This document shows positions 1 to 9,404 of a stretch of 64,000 bases of DNA, piece after piece (position 1 is the first letter of the stretch; each line of letters begins with the position of its first letter). The stretch is taken from contig OZ038422.1 of assembly GCA_964036155.1 (NCBI GenBank), positions 54,769,201 through 54,833,200 on the forward strand, written 5' to 3'. The notes under the pieces are model-generated. The model saw nothing but the letters and a program-made list of their open reading frames with translations, made no database searches and was not told where the DNA came from. A program made the translations under genes and the position numbers. Origin of the DNA: Diploscapter coronatus (taxonomy: Eukaryota; Nematoda; Chromadorea; Rhabditida; Rhabditidae).

Positions 1-751
1 CTTCCATTGAGTTCATTCCTGTCTCTGTTCATGTATGCAATAGCAGCTGCAGTGGGCTCACTGATGAGTTTGAGCACCCTCAGTCCTGCAATTTCAGCTG
101 CTCGCATCGTTTCAGCCCTCTGTCGATGATCGAAATAAGCAGGCACAGTGATAACTGCGCCGGTCACATTCGTGTTTAGAAAACGCTAAATAACGCAAGG
201 TAAAATTACATTATTTCCACAGGAATTAATCTCACTTCACCAATCGCTTTCATTTCCTTCAGAACTTCAGATGAAATTTGTTCAGGAGGAATGAGTCTTT
301 CGCTCCCGTTATGCATTAATTTGACATGGGGTTTTCCCTGAAATGAAATTATTGTTCGTTATCATTCATCATGTTATTAGAAAATCAGCTTAGACTTTAA
401 TGCTATTCACGAATATTTTCAAACTATAGATATTGCAAATACCTGTTTGCTCTCAACAACGAACGGCCACAACTTCTTGTCCTTCTCGATACTGGTGTCA
501 TTCGCTTGTCTGCCGATCATTCGCTTTGCATCGTAGATGATGTTTGTTGGATCCAGACCAGAATTCACTGCAGCCTCTCCAATGAGGACGGATGAACTTT
601 TCGGGTCATAGGCAATAACAGAAGGAGTGATTCTGTTGCCGAAATTGTTAGCAACAGGCTCTGGGTCGTTATTCACTCCATTCACGATGGCCACACACGA
701 GAATGTAGTGCCCAAATCGATTCCAATCGTGGTTGTCGTTCTCGCTGCCAT
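1..751 (-). CDS. HSP70: HSP70-family chaperone, 5' part (gene runs off the left edge)
   Basis: N-terminal nucleotide-binding domain of an HSP70 chaperone. Exons read 751-443, 337-236 and 185 to beyond 1; all junctions keep frame. Visible motifs are the phosphate-1 loop DLGTTFSC close to the start, [14 protein letters not shown], then [10 protein letters not shown] and [11 protein letters not shown] in the third exon. The start is the ATG at 751, which directly follows an acceptor-like TTGCAG; the ATG two codons upstream would lie inside that acceptor. The segment between the first loop and NRITPS carries an unusual Asn/Pro-rich stretch where cytosolic HSP70s are very conserved, so this is a divergent paralogue and not the canonical stress gene. 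About 200 residues are present; the substrate domain is outside the window. No heat-shock elements were identified upstream. Confidence 0.9.
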
Positions 752-1544
752 CTGCAAGTATTTAGTAGATCAATAAGTATTGCTATGATACTAAATGATA
801 AATAACGTCGTTATGAGTAATAATATAAAACTTTAATGCAAATTTCTCGATACTATCAAAATCTTCAGAATTTACTACAACGTATAAAGGAGTATTTTTA
901 GAAACGATGATGATTATTATTTATAAACATATACATGGAAATAAACTATGAGAACACCCAATAAGTAATCTCTCTGCACACTATGATTTAATCCAAAATA
1001 ATCAATAACAATTTCATGCAATAACGATTGAATTTAAAAAGGCGAAAAATATAGATAATTCGGACTTATTCTTTCGAAAGCAGTGAAGAGGGTGAAGGCA
1101 TAAAACGATAGATAAAACAGGGAAAATGATAAAGGTTTTCTTTCGACTCTTTTTGATCAATTCTTTGTTAAATATTGGTAAGCATTTGGCATATTTAGCT
1201 AGAGAGACCAAGTATCTCCCTTTCGAAAGAGAAAAGACACAGAATTTTCCGCCGTTTCAATTATCGTTATTACCTCATTAGTTGTTGATAATTTCATGAA
1301 ACCAAGACACCAATTAGGGTAATAAAATGCACCCAAAACGATGGCGTCGCTGGTTTTCGAAAAAGGCCTTCTGAAGGCATGAACGACGTCGGAACTCCAG
1401 GAGCATAAGTTTTGATAGGATGGACTGTTTTTGAAAATCTAAAAGGTTTTGAGTTATTCACGAACTCGACCATCGCACTGATATCAAACTTATCCAATTA
1501 AAGAACACTTGGCCTCTCGATTCATGACATCTCCAAGTCTGAAC

Positions 1545-1663
1545 CCAGGGCTGTACGAAACGTTACGTTACGTTGTTTCATTCCGTTTCGCGCTACGCGA
1601 AAACGGGAAGGTCGTTTACGTTTTTTAAAAAAAAAAAAAAAAAAAAAATTTCGTACAACCCTG
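1545..1663. mobile_element. hAT-like MITE (119 bp) with internal A tract
   Basis: The ends CAGGGCTGTACGAAA (1546-1560) and TTTCGTACAACCCTG (1649-1663) are inverted repeats with one mismatch. They are flanked by GTCTGAAC (1537-1544) and ATCTGAAC (1664-1671), an 8-bp duplication with one mismatch. CAGGG termini plus an 8-bp target duplication are typical of hAT transposons. The interior is a GC-rich palindromic patch followed by a run of about 22 A. There is no coding capacity. Confidence 0.7.
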
Positions 1664-1798
1664 ATCTGAACTATCTCCAACTCTCTCATTTTTAGTCCAA
1701 GTGAAATTCAAACGGATAGAATTGAGACATAATGCAGATCATTGTAAAAATGGGATCTGAAAATGAAGCGAGTCATAAAATTGTCAGATATTTATAAC

Positions 1799-1804
1799 TT
1801 TATT
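1799..1804 (-). other. Probable polyadenylation signal (AATAAA on minus strand)
   Basis: TTTATT on the plus strand, about 190 nt downstream of the stop codon of the unrecognised minus-strand gene that ends at 1995. Canonical hexamer; assignment is by position only. Confidence 0.4.
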
Positions 1805-1994
1805 TAATCATCGTTAAGAAGGACAAACAATAGCTTTAATTTATCGAATGTGCAAGTAATATGATCATCAAAATACAAGACAAAACAACAAAACTGCAAC
1901 GAAATAAAAGAAAGAAGAAAACAATAACGAAAGGACAAAGCATCCAGTTATTCGATAGTTTTTCATCAAAGGGCGATGAAATAAGGAAGAAAAG

Positions 1995-4459
1995 TTAATA
2001 GTGGCATTTAGTGTCGATGATCTCGATGCGCAGACTGTTCTCGGTCGAGTTCCTGCTCAGCTCCTTCGGCATCTCACGAATCTTTCCAACTCTCACGAAA
2101 TTCTCACGCTCACCTCTCTGAAATGCAAAATTTAGACTTTTCAAAAGCAAAAATGGATGGTTTTCTTTTAGGAAATCGGACACTGTCAATGATGAATGCA
2201 TTTCATTGGTTGGGGGTGATTAGCGTTGTGGATTCTCGATTACTTGATGAAAATGAAAAATAACGCATTTTTCTACATGCGCAAAATAAACAAGTGCACT
2301 CAACACATACACATTACCTTGCGGAGTTTGTTAAAAAAAACAATCTAGAAAAGAAAGAGAAAACGTGAATAAATGAGATAGTAAATGAGCACGTTTGATA
2401 TGCACATTTCCCTATTTTGCGCGTACAGAAAATGTGTCACTTTTAATGTTCATCAAGTAATCAAAAGCCCACAATATCACAAATGGGGATTTGTGCCAAA
2501 AATACGAGGGAGACCTCTACAATTTAGCGTAAATCATTCCCTTTGTGATACTAATAGTCTTCTATTCCATTTCATTACTGTAGATTTCCGAAAAATATAA
2601 TAAATTAAATTAAAGAGACTCACATTGAATTTCTCATAGAGCAGCTGCATGTTGTTTTCATCGAAGAAACACAGCAGGATATCGCCGATTTGCGCGACTT
2701 GTGTGGAGGGACGCCACGAGGAAGTGTCCAAATCGGGGGAGTGACTTTTTTGGATGAGGGGAGAGTCGGGAGGGGAGGGAATGACCAGGTGAACTGCGAA
2801 GGGGCCTGAGGGAGCCAGAACAGAGCCCTGCAGGCTGAGCGAGCTGCCCCCTGCGCCGAAGTCGTTGTCCTTGCCGGACAGACGCAGAAAGGCCTCGGTC
2901 AGGGGCGAGTCGAGCACGTCAATCAGCAGCGTCCAATTATGACTGCCCACAAAGTCGTCCTCGTACACCCATCTGCACGTCCATGTCAGGCTCCTCAACA
3001 CAAACGCAATAATTTCCCATTCTAAATGACAGAGGCGCAAGAGGGTTTTTTGATAAAAAGCAGAATATGATGTTGGTTCAAAACAACAAAAAAGGACTAT
3101 TTTCATCGTCAAATCAGAATAATTAAATTTTTCAAATGTTAATTTACTAAATTTTCGAACAGAAAGGTTTTTTTTTTCGGTATTTTAGCAGTTTACGATG
3201 TCAAAAAATGCATCTGGATTGGGGTTGAACAAAAATTTGTTTCGGATATGAGAAGTAATTTTCACAACTCTTCTAAATAGTCCCTTTGGTTTAACAGGTT
3301 CTTCAGAATTCTAAAATAACTGGTTTCGGTTGATTTCTCAATTTTCACTTTTGTCCAAGTCTGATCAACAACCTCGTCTTTTCATCCAATCAATAAAGCT
3401 GAACTCACTTAGGTCTGACAAAATCCGGGAAGAAGCAGTCAGGTCTCTTCAAGCATTCGTTCTCCAAGTATCTGTTCAGAGCCGACTCGTCGTTGAATGC
3501 AGATTTCAAGTGCCACATCGATCGAGCCAATTCTTCTGGAAGAAAGTTCATTTGTAAAACTCCCATTCATACATCGATATCAGATCATTGTAACGAGCAG
3601 TGCCCGGATTTACGAAACCCTTAGAAGCCTTCCATCTGGACTCCATAACGAGAATTTGCTTCTTATAGAAAGCTTTGAGGTTTCAAAAGTTACATGGGTC
3701 TGAGAACAAATAAATGTCTTTCGTTCGTCGTCCTACGAACAACGAAGTTGATTTAAATTCTTGCTTTTCACTCTTATTACAGAAACAAAAGATAGCAGTA
3801 GTGTCAAAGTAGAAAAAATGACAACGCCTAACGTGACCATACCTATGCCTAAAGTCGTCCCACTCCTCTTGTTGAAAACGAAGTGTCTAAGATGGTCTCA
3901 CCTTGGTTTTTAACGTAAAATATCAAGGTGAGACGACTTTAGACATAGATAGGACTACTTTAAGCGCTGTCGGAAAAAAAGGTTTTTTTTTTTCGAGGAA
4001 CACTTACCCAGATTCTCTGTATCATTGAACATGGATTTGATCGCCCACTGGAGGCCTTCACTCTCTTTCGACACGAATTCCGGCAGTTTGTCTCTCACGA
4101 ACTGGAATCTCCAAATCCGATATCTACAATTTCGTCAATTTCCATTGAGAAATAACCATTGTTCAAACTTCTTCCTGGTATCGTAGGGCAAGTGCTCTGC
4201 AGCTAGGGAGTCCAAACAGAGGATTTTCTCGTCGACAGGCAGACTGCTCTGCCAAATTGTGCCAAAGATCGTGTTGAAGGCTGGGTTGTTGGTCTCCTGC
4301 AGGAAGGAAGGCGAAGTTGATTCCTGGAATTTATTAAATTGAAGAAACAGTTGACGATAAGAAGCAAGCCTGGCTGTCAGAATATGACGAGACGGGTCTG
4401 ACTGCGCTGCAGCTGACTTCTGAAGGATCGCTCTTCAAATTCACCGCTATGTTCGACAT
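1995..4459 (-). CDS. Unrecognised 326-aa protein
   Basis: I do not recognise the family. Six exons join in frame: 4459-4370, 4323-4169, 4123-4008, 3535-3409, 2993-2624, 2117-1995. The start is the ATG directly after GTATTTCAG. The predicted protein is soluble, with no signal peptide or membrane segment. It begins with a Ser-rich tail of about 40 residues, then a helical-looking part (FNTIFGTIWQSSLP, LPEFVSKESEGLQWAIK, LARSMWHLKSAF) and a second half with WVYEDDFVGSHNWTLLIDVL and GDILLCFFDENNMQLLYEKF. The C-terminus is basic and ends in KCHY. Introns 1 and 2 are about 45 nt. The first intron has no GT donor at the frame-compatible position and would be GC-AG (CAG/GCTTGC), so the junction after residue 30 is the weakest part of the model. 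It lies divergent to the four-pass membrane gene. Confidence 0.65.
3842..3953. repeat. Nested inverted repeat in an intron
   Basis: CCTATGCCTAAAGTCGTCC at 3842-3860 is answered by an imperfect reverse complement at 3928-3953. A second copy inside, TGTCTAAGATGGTCTCACC at 3884-3902, pairs with the same right arm (3924-3945). The right arm can therefore form either of two hairpins. It lies in the intron 3536-4007 of the unrecognised gene and is probably a degenerate MITE. Confidence 0.5.
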
Positions 4460-4942
4460 CTGAAATACTTCAGTCGACTTGAAACTAGCAGGGAAAATCG
4501 AGATCAGCACAAAAATAAACGACATGATCGGAAGTAAGAAAAGGAATTCTGTCACGTCGCTGTAGATGATCTAGTTTCCTATTTCTCCAGTGAATTGAGA
4601 ACTAAAAAGGGACGATATTTTAGGAAGAAAACAAATCTATTTTATGAATAGCGCAAAAGTTGCAGAAATTTTAGCCCCAAAATCAAAGACTACCTAACTT
4701 CATTTAACTTTAGGCTGTCTCGGCAAGAATAAAATTGCCACTTATCTCGCACGGAATAATAAACCTTATTCTTTCGAGACGTCCTACGTTTTTCTCGAGG
4801 AAAAGAAGTCGAAGTAAAAATCGAAGGAAACGGATGAATGGTGCAAAAGGAATGAACGAAAACGAGCAATGGTTGCGCTCAATTGCCAAAATCTGCTCGA
4901 TTGCGAGGCGTGTGCGTGTCCGCGAAGCGGCTCAGACTCGAC

Positions 4943-5181
4943 TCAGCGTTCAAGCAGCGTATCCGCATGGATCCATGTGGACCCACAGTCATGAATTGCG
5001 GATCCATGTGGGGTAATTTGCGGATTCACAGTTTTTGTGGATGCAAGTGGACCAATGTGCATCCATGTGGATTCACAATTTGCAAATTTGTGGATCCGTG
5101 TGGATCCACATTCAATCACATCGTCCCACAGCACTGCGGATCCGCAAATTACCCCACATGGATACGCAGTTTGAACGCTGA
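4943..5181. repeat. 239-bp palindromic element built from GGATCC-type units
   Basis: The left end TCAGCGTTCAAGCAGCGTAT (4943-4962) matches the reverse complement of the right end (5160-5181), with a small difference after TTCAA. Inside, ATCCATGTGGGGTAATTTGC at 5003-5022 is repeated in inverse orientation near 5140-5160. Short units of the type GGATCC(A/G)TGTGG occur at least five times, on both strands. No target duplication could be recognised. The element is non-coding. Confidence 0.6.
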
Positions 5182-5674
5182 GGAACGCACTTGAAAAATG
5201 AATGAATAAGGTTTACTATTCCGTGGCGCTCAAAAAGCAAGTGTTTGAAATAGGCGCGAATTTCGAAATTCCTATATTTGTCACTCATTTCTCATCCTCC
5301 TTCCGTGCTTCTCGGATTTTTTTCTTTAAATTCCAATTTTTTTCAACTCCAACGATACAAGCTATCATTCCTGCGCAATGTCCAAAATTCGACTTGCAAA
5401 CAAAAACCCGCGGGTGCGGGTCGGGGCTGGAGAAAGTCTTGTCTTTGAGAGTTTTTTGGAAACTTTGACTTTGGGGTCCTAAAAATTGAATCGTTGTCTT
5501 TGAAATTTTTGAAAAAAGTGCGAGCCGAGTGTGGGTGTCAAAATTTCGAAAAAGTTGCAAGCCTGTCCAGAATATTAATTGCTCATCCTCACAATCGCCA
5601 TTCAATCGGAGCCTTCACGTCGAATTTTATTTTGTGATTTCTCACGAATTTTCTTAATTTTGTTCCAATTTCAG

Positions 5675-5704
5675 CGTTCAACTCGTTCCTGTGATCATCA
5701 AGCA
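5675..5704 (+). promoter_or_regulatory. Short 5' UTR after a strong 3' splice acceptor
   Basis: TTGTTCCAATTTCAG ends at 5674 and the start codon follows after 30 nt. This could be a trans-splice (spliced leader) site or the end of an intron in the 5' UTR; sequence alone cannot separate the two. Confidence 0.5.
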
Positions 5705-7304
5705 ATGTCTGTGCCGAACAACAACAGCAGCGTGAAGACGACTATCGTCAGGCAGCAGTACCAGGAATCGCCTGCCTTCGGCATCGCCAGAGTCTGCCTC
5801 TTCGTCACTCACTGCTGTAAGAATTCATTCGATTGCCTTACATTCTGTGTAGCTTTTGTTCCGACTGCCCAGTCTACCCACGCTCACTGCCTTGCCTACC
5901 CACTTTCTAGGAGAAACGATGAGGGAGGGGGGGGGGAGGTATGGGAAAGAAAAAGTGAGTGGACCAGACAAATGGGTGTGGGTAGACTATGCATTCCGAA
6001 CAAGGGACCTCTATATTATAATGCCCCATTCAGCACAATTTGTATGCCTTTGTGCAGAAAGTGGATGTGGAGTACAGAAGGTTGATTCCGTGTATTCATG
6101 ATTAGATTTTATATATAGAAAGCATGAAAAGCGAATACACAACTGGCTTAATTTTCCCACCAAATAATCTCCTGTCTGATTGCAGCGGTGCTGGCCTTCT
6201 GCGTCTACGTCAGGTTCTTCCTGAACGACTCGAACCACTTCCTCTTCCCCGTCGGATATGGAAACAAGATTTGGTTCATCTCCTCGGTATGTTAGACTCG
6301 TGAATCGCAACTTTTGACTAGGTTAAAAAGTTGCAATGATAGTTTAAAAACGAACATTGACGAAATGACATGATGCAGTAGCTAAGAATAGGGCAGAGGT
6401 AAGCGAGTGGGGAACAGTAATTAGGAAAAGATGCATTCTGTCATTATAAATCAGATCCACCAAGCTACTATTTATAAGATTTTCATGGAAAGCCACATTA
6501 ACTATTTTCCCTGTGTAAAGGAGTTGTTTCAGCTGGCGTTTTCGCTGATGACCCTGCATGACCTGCTCAGAATGAAGATGTTCTTCAGCTGCATTAACTT
6601 CGTCTTTTGGGTCGCCTCCTACATCTTCTACTTCCTCAAGGGTGTCAAGATCATCACGACCAGTGTCATCTTCAGTCAGACTTCAATCTTTTCTTCTCAT
6701 AATTGCCATCGCAAAAATTCCTCTCAATTACAACTCAATGACAGATTGAACAACGTTTGCCTTTAAAAATAATTTTGCAGAGTACGTGTCGGCTACGTGC
6801 AAGGGGAAGTGCATCTCGAGGGTGGACGAGTTCACTGGCTGGGTGCTCATGTTCGCTGGAATGCTCGGTAGGGAAATGGTTGCTGAAAAATCACATTCCA
6901 AGTCTCATCCTTGTACAATTTTGAGAAAATTAAGCTTAGTCATTATGATGATCTCACATTCTGATGCTTGATAACGATAGAATGCTAGTTGCAAAATAGA
7001 CCTATTAGATCTTGTAGCCAACTCGAATAGGTTCTTGCAATAGTAAAATTCTGTTTCGGGAATTTGTTAAATTTGCAAAAATCGAAATTTTTTCGTTGTT
7101 GATTTTATTGATTCTTTTCCAGCGCTGATGTTCTACATGGCTATGTGGTGGGTGTTCCTGTTCGAGGGAGTGGACATGGTCTACTACAAGTCCATCAACA
7201 AGTCCATGAGCAAGCAGCAGCAGCAGCCCATCGTCATGCAGAGCAAGCAGACTGCCACTGGAAACGGCAACAAGCAGCCTGTGAGCGTCGCTCACATTGT
7301 CTAG
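5705..7304 (+). CDS. Four-pass membrane protein, 207 aa
   Basis: Five exons join in frame: 5705-5816, 6186-6286, 6533-6674, 6781-6867, 7123-7304. The cytosolic N-terminus (about 25 residues, Ser/Asn/Gln-rich) is followed by a hydrophobic stretch around FGIARVCLFVTHCSVLAFCV. Further membrane segments are in exon 3 (FFSCINFVFWVASYIFYFL), exon 4 (FTGWVLMFAGML, continuing into exon 5) and exon 5 (ALMFYMAMWWVFLFEG). A short loop contains CKGKC. The C-terminal tail of about 50 residues is hydrophilic with KQQQQ and ends in AHIV, which resembles a PDZ-binding terminus. The topology resembles MARVEL or claudin-like tetraspan proteins, but I cannot place it in a named family. A polyadenylation signal lies at 7659. 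Confidence 0.8.
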
Positions 7305-7658
7305 ATCGCTGCTGGATTCGGAATGTATAATACTATGTACTCAGACTGGTCTTCATTCTCCCCCTTCCTCTTTCGTAATGACTCCTCTAACCAATCTTAT
7401 TATTTTGTGATTTCCCACCTTTCCCCTCTTCCAGTTTTTTTATTGGCTTGACTAAGCCCTATTTTAGTGCCTTCTTTCCCTCTAATTAATTCGGTTTGCA
7501 GTAGATGAAGTTTCCTGGGCTTTGTTTAATAATGTCTATCTACTTCTAAGGAAACTCATTTTCTGCAATCATCTTCCTGTCCCTTTTTGACTATTTGAGT
7601 TGTGATGAGCACTGCAAACAGTGTACAATACCTTATTGTTCGTCGGTAATATTTTTGG

Positions 7659-7664
7659 AATAAA
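7659..7664 (+). other. Polyadenylation signal AATAAA
   Basis: Canonical hexamer about 355 nt after the stop codon of the four-pass membrane protein gene, in an otherwise non-coding stretch. Confidence 0.5.
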
Positions 7665-7978
7665 CGCGTTGATGGGAAAGGAATTGTTTTTAAATGAATG
7701 AATACGGTTTCGACCAAATTATGTTACCCTCAAAATACTATGAAATAGTTGTGGCGAAGACGTTTGCAATTATTCAAATGCTTCGATTACTTTCATTCAT
7801 TATATTTCAGAAATGGCTAGCAGAAGAATGGATGCGAGGGTAAATTCGTGATAGAGCAATGGCGAAGGATGGAAAAAGCTTCGACGGGCAAATTTTAGAA
7901 GAAACACGAGGAATTTTGGAATTGGCAGGTGGCGATTTTTTATTAGAATTTTTAACAAAGTGAAGAATTGGACGTGTA

Positions 7979-8191
7979 TAGTGACGGTCAAAAGTAGGGG
8001 GCCAAACACAATCGTTCATATTCTCGGTTTACCCATTTGTCGTGAAATAACTCAGTTGGACGTTGACAAGTACGTGGGAATATGTAAAGCATAAATGTCT
8101 TGAAAAATCCCGTTTGATCGATTTTACATAAGGACTGTAAGATACTCAAACAAAAATTATTTTTGGCTACATACTTTCGACCGTCACTCTA
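7979..8191. mobile_element. TIR family A, copy 1 (about 213 bp)
   Basis: The left end TAGTGACGGTCAAAAGTAGG is matched on the other strand by the right end GAGTGACGGTCGAAAGTATG, and both ends meet a TA dinucleotide. The TIR core AGTGACGGTCAAAAGT recurs at 10701-10904 and 21216-21416. A TA target and this TIR style fit non-autonomous Tc1/mariner-type elements. Confidence 0.65.
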
Positions 8192-9277
8192 TATTCTGAG
8201 TATCTGATTTCATTTTGAACGAAAAGATATTCCGTGTTATTCTAACATCCCCCTTCCCTTTCCCGAATCTGCAGTTGCAGAAAGTCATTCCTACTAAATT
8301 TTGGCGAGTATCAAGGTTTCCTTGATAATCCGAAACCAACGTTCATTTGAAGTAATTTTTTTCCCTCTTTCATTTTATTCCATTTTTCAAACAAACTAAA
8401 TCGTTCAATTTATATCAGTGCTAGCTTTTCTTCACGTCTTATTGATAGTGCGAACTAGAATGTAGTTTGTTTGAATGGAGCTGTGAAAATAGAGATAAGG
8501 AAATGGAAGAAGGAGAGTGCATGATTTGACGGGGTGAAAAATGAAGGAGTTGGAAAAGTTCGTGAGAGACGAACTAGCAGCTGTTTTGTGGCGTTTTTTT
8601 TTGTCGAACCTTGGAGACAGATTGGAGAAGAGGAAGCGAAACTATAGACTGGGGGATGCAGACTGAACAGGCAGGGCAAGGAAGGAAATGACTGATTGCA
8701 CACGCAGGCAGAATGCAGAACATATCGACTGAATGTCTGGGAAATGGAGATGGAGTGGGAGTGGGAGTGAAGGGATGGACAGGACATTGTCGTGCAATCT
8801 ACCAATTGCCCTGTTGCCCATTGCATAGGCATTCATTAGCTCTGCCTCTGTCTGTGCAGCCATATTTTATCCCCTCTCCTTTGCTCTCTCCTTCCTTCCT
8901 TTCTTCTCTATCGATTTATCCCTTTCCCTCTCCGCTTTCTCTTTCTCGCTCGCAGTTTATGTTTTATGTTGCCATTTTTCTCTCCACTCTCTCGTATTCT
9001 CTAGTGCGCTTCTGCATTTGTGCCTTTCTGCAGTGAATGCTTCTGCCTTTGATGGGGTTATTCCCACTCTCGAGTTCCTTTACTTTCCATTCCATTCCAT
9101 TCCCTCAATATTTATCTAGGAATGAATCGTCTTCTTTTTCCCCTCTTTCAATCGATGCCTTTCCTCTTCCCTTCAGCTGGCTTATCATCAGTCCATAGCT
9201 TTCCTTCTCTTCCTTCAATCGTCCTTTTCCATTTCTAATCTGCCTGTGTTTGCATAAAAATGCAATGATATGATTAG

Positions 9278-9293
9278 GTGTGTGTGTGTGTGT
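9278..9293. repeat. (GT)n microsatellite
   Basis: Seven to eight GT units followed by TATAT, at the end of the pyrimidine tract upstream of the phospholipase gene. Confidence 0.8.
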
Positions 9294-9404
9294 ATATGGC
9301 AGGAGGCAGCCTGCAGCGCTTGTCATTCAATTCGAGACTTACAGTTCCATTTTTTCGGACATTTTCAAATTCTTATAGTTCGATTTACAGGGTAAGTGAT
9401 CGCG

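Larger units (their letters stand above)
752..1994. other. Intergenic, holds one hAT-like MITE
   Basis: Gap of about 1.2 kb between the HSP70 start and the end of the next gene on the same strand. It is AT-rich and has only short ORFs without recognisable motifs. The identifiable structures are the inverted-repeat element at 1545-1663 and a probable polyadenylation signal of the upstream-lying minus-strand gene at 1799-1804. Confidence 0.6.
4460..5704. other. Divergent intergenic region with one palindromic element
   Basis: The promoters of the unrecognised minus-strand gene and the plus-strand four-pass membrane gene must lie here. Apart from the 239-bp palindromic element at 4943-5181 I see no coding exon and no clear promoter motif. 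Confidence 0.5.
7305..9404. other. Intergenic, pyrimidine-rich, holds one MITE
   Basis: Holds the 3' UTR and polyadenylation signal of the four-pass protein, a TIR element at 7979-8191, and a CT/TC-rich tract from about 8860 to 9250 ending in a (GT)n run at 9278-9293. ORFs here are low-complexity readings of the pyrimidine tract, and I see no gene. Confidence 0.5.
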
